Below are positions 63,783-64,000 of a stretch of 64,000 bases of DNA, one piece after another. The position numbers and the translations under genes were made by a program. Each line of letters begins with the position of its first letter. Positions within the stretch are counted from its first letter, which is position 1. The notes below the pieces were generated by a model. That model was given only the letters and a program-made list of their open reading frames with translations, did no database searches and was not told the origin of the DNA. Source of the stretch: CAVRUF01 sp963716005 (GTDB taxonomy: Bacteria; Actinomycetota; Thermoleophilia; Gaiellales; Gaiellaceae). The stretch spans positions 186,001-250,000 of the forward strand of contig OY970285.1 of assembly GCA_963716005.1 (NCBI GenBank), written 5' to 3'.

Positions 63783-64000
63783 AAGGCCCCCTTGCCGCTC
63801 ACGACCGCCGACAGGGTGAGCGCCATCAGGTGGAGGTCGCGCCGCAGCGAGAGGTTCTCGATGTACTCGCGCTCGACCGCGAGGCGCTCGTCGAACGTGA
63901 GCCGCCCGCGGCCGTAGACCTGCATCGGTCCCGTGAGGCCGGGCTTCACGATCAGCCGGAACCGCTGCTCGGGCGGGTAGCGCGCGACGAGCTCGACCTG
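63779..64000 (-). CDS. Priming sugar transferase, C-terminal 73 residues only (cut by window edge)
   Basis: The visible end contains VKPGLTGPMQVYGRGRLTFD, ERLAVEREYIENLSLRRDLH and LMALTLSAVVSGKGAF. KPGLTGxxQVxGR, the late family motif and the final helix that re-enters the membrane, identify the bacterial sugar transferase (WcaJ/CpsE-like) domain. It would be the second priming enzyme in the window, besides 30994-32505, which suggests a second EPS assembly set continuing beyond the edge. Confidence 0.88.
   Translation of the reverse strand, partial: QVELVARYPPEQRFRLIVKPGLTGPMQVYGRGRLTFDERLAVEREYIENLSLRRDLHLMALTLSAVVSGKGAF

Overview
The window is high-GC bacterial DNA with many GTG starts, apparently leaderless promoters and LuxR/NarL-type regulators. 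This fits an actinobacterium; the gene families suggest a Thermoleophilia-like lineage, but no marker gene here proves it. It reads as a large exopolysaccharide (EPS) assembly and export region that also holds a lasso-peptide-like RiPP cluster. Many genes carry isolated one-base frameshifts, mostly one extra base, crowded into patches (about 2.4-5.8, 12.9, 19.6-20.9, 30-36, 54.8-58.5 and 62.8-63.5 kb). Long stretches between them are clean (6.2-12.9, 23.4-29.5, 38.8-54.4 kb). Patchy assembly error is the simplest explanation, so most frameshifted genes are probably intact in the organism.

Layout. 1-4741 (+): GT2 glycosyltransferase, FAD oxidoreductase, GT39-like membrane protein, NAD-dependent epimerase. 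11352-4738 (-): a tight operon of GT2, asparagine synthase, GT4, UDP-GlcNAc 2-epimerase and Wzx-type flippase. 11523-29555 (+): hexapeptide acyltransferase, GT4, then two giant secreted proteins built from LamG, FN3 and Ig-like repeats, sharing a C-terminal amidotransferase-like plus deacetylase-like module. 29556-30993: decayed gene remnants. 30994-38522: priming sugar transferase, GNAT/FemAB-like protein, solo LuxR-type HTH protein, Wzz-like protein, O-antigen-ligase-like protein, a probable helical-toroid protein and a GT2. 38651-46549: two related beta-helix proteins, a methyltransferase, a WecG/TagA glycosyltransferase and a GT4.

46554-52464 is the lasso-like RiPP cluster: ABC-2 exporter (ATPase and permease), nucleotidyltransferase, PqqD-like leader-binding protein, B2 transglutaminase-like peptidase, a short asparagine-synthase-type cyclase, an HPr-kinase-like protein, and a 54-residue precursor gene at 52300-52464. 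The precursor has a lasso-type leader (Tyr-x-x-Pro, then Leu-Gly, then Leu-Thr), but its core lacks an acidic residue at the usual ring position if cleavage follows the normal rule. Two NarL-family regulators follow (52865 and 54365), both without the phospho-acceptor Asp, then tRNA-Ser(CGA).

54739-64000 resumes EPS functions: glycoside hydrolase-like protein, an epimerase apparently split by a methyltransferase cassette, two more methyltransferases, two GT4 enzymes, an O-antigen-ligase-like protein, a second flippase and the end of a second priming sugar transferase.

Two regulatory patterns recur. First, a CGGCTAGG-containing, partly palindromic motif lies about 56-69 bp upstream of several starts or predicted transcription starts, including the RiPP exporter, the priming sugar transferase, the solo LuxR gene and the acyltransferase. 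Second, many genes show TANNNT followed by 5-8 nt and then the start codon, which suggests leaderless transcripts. The three HTH proteins have near-identical recognition helices and could act on the motif, which would tie EPS and RiPP expression together; this is inference.
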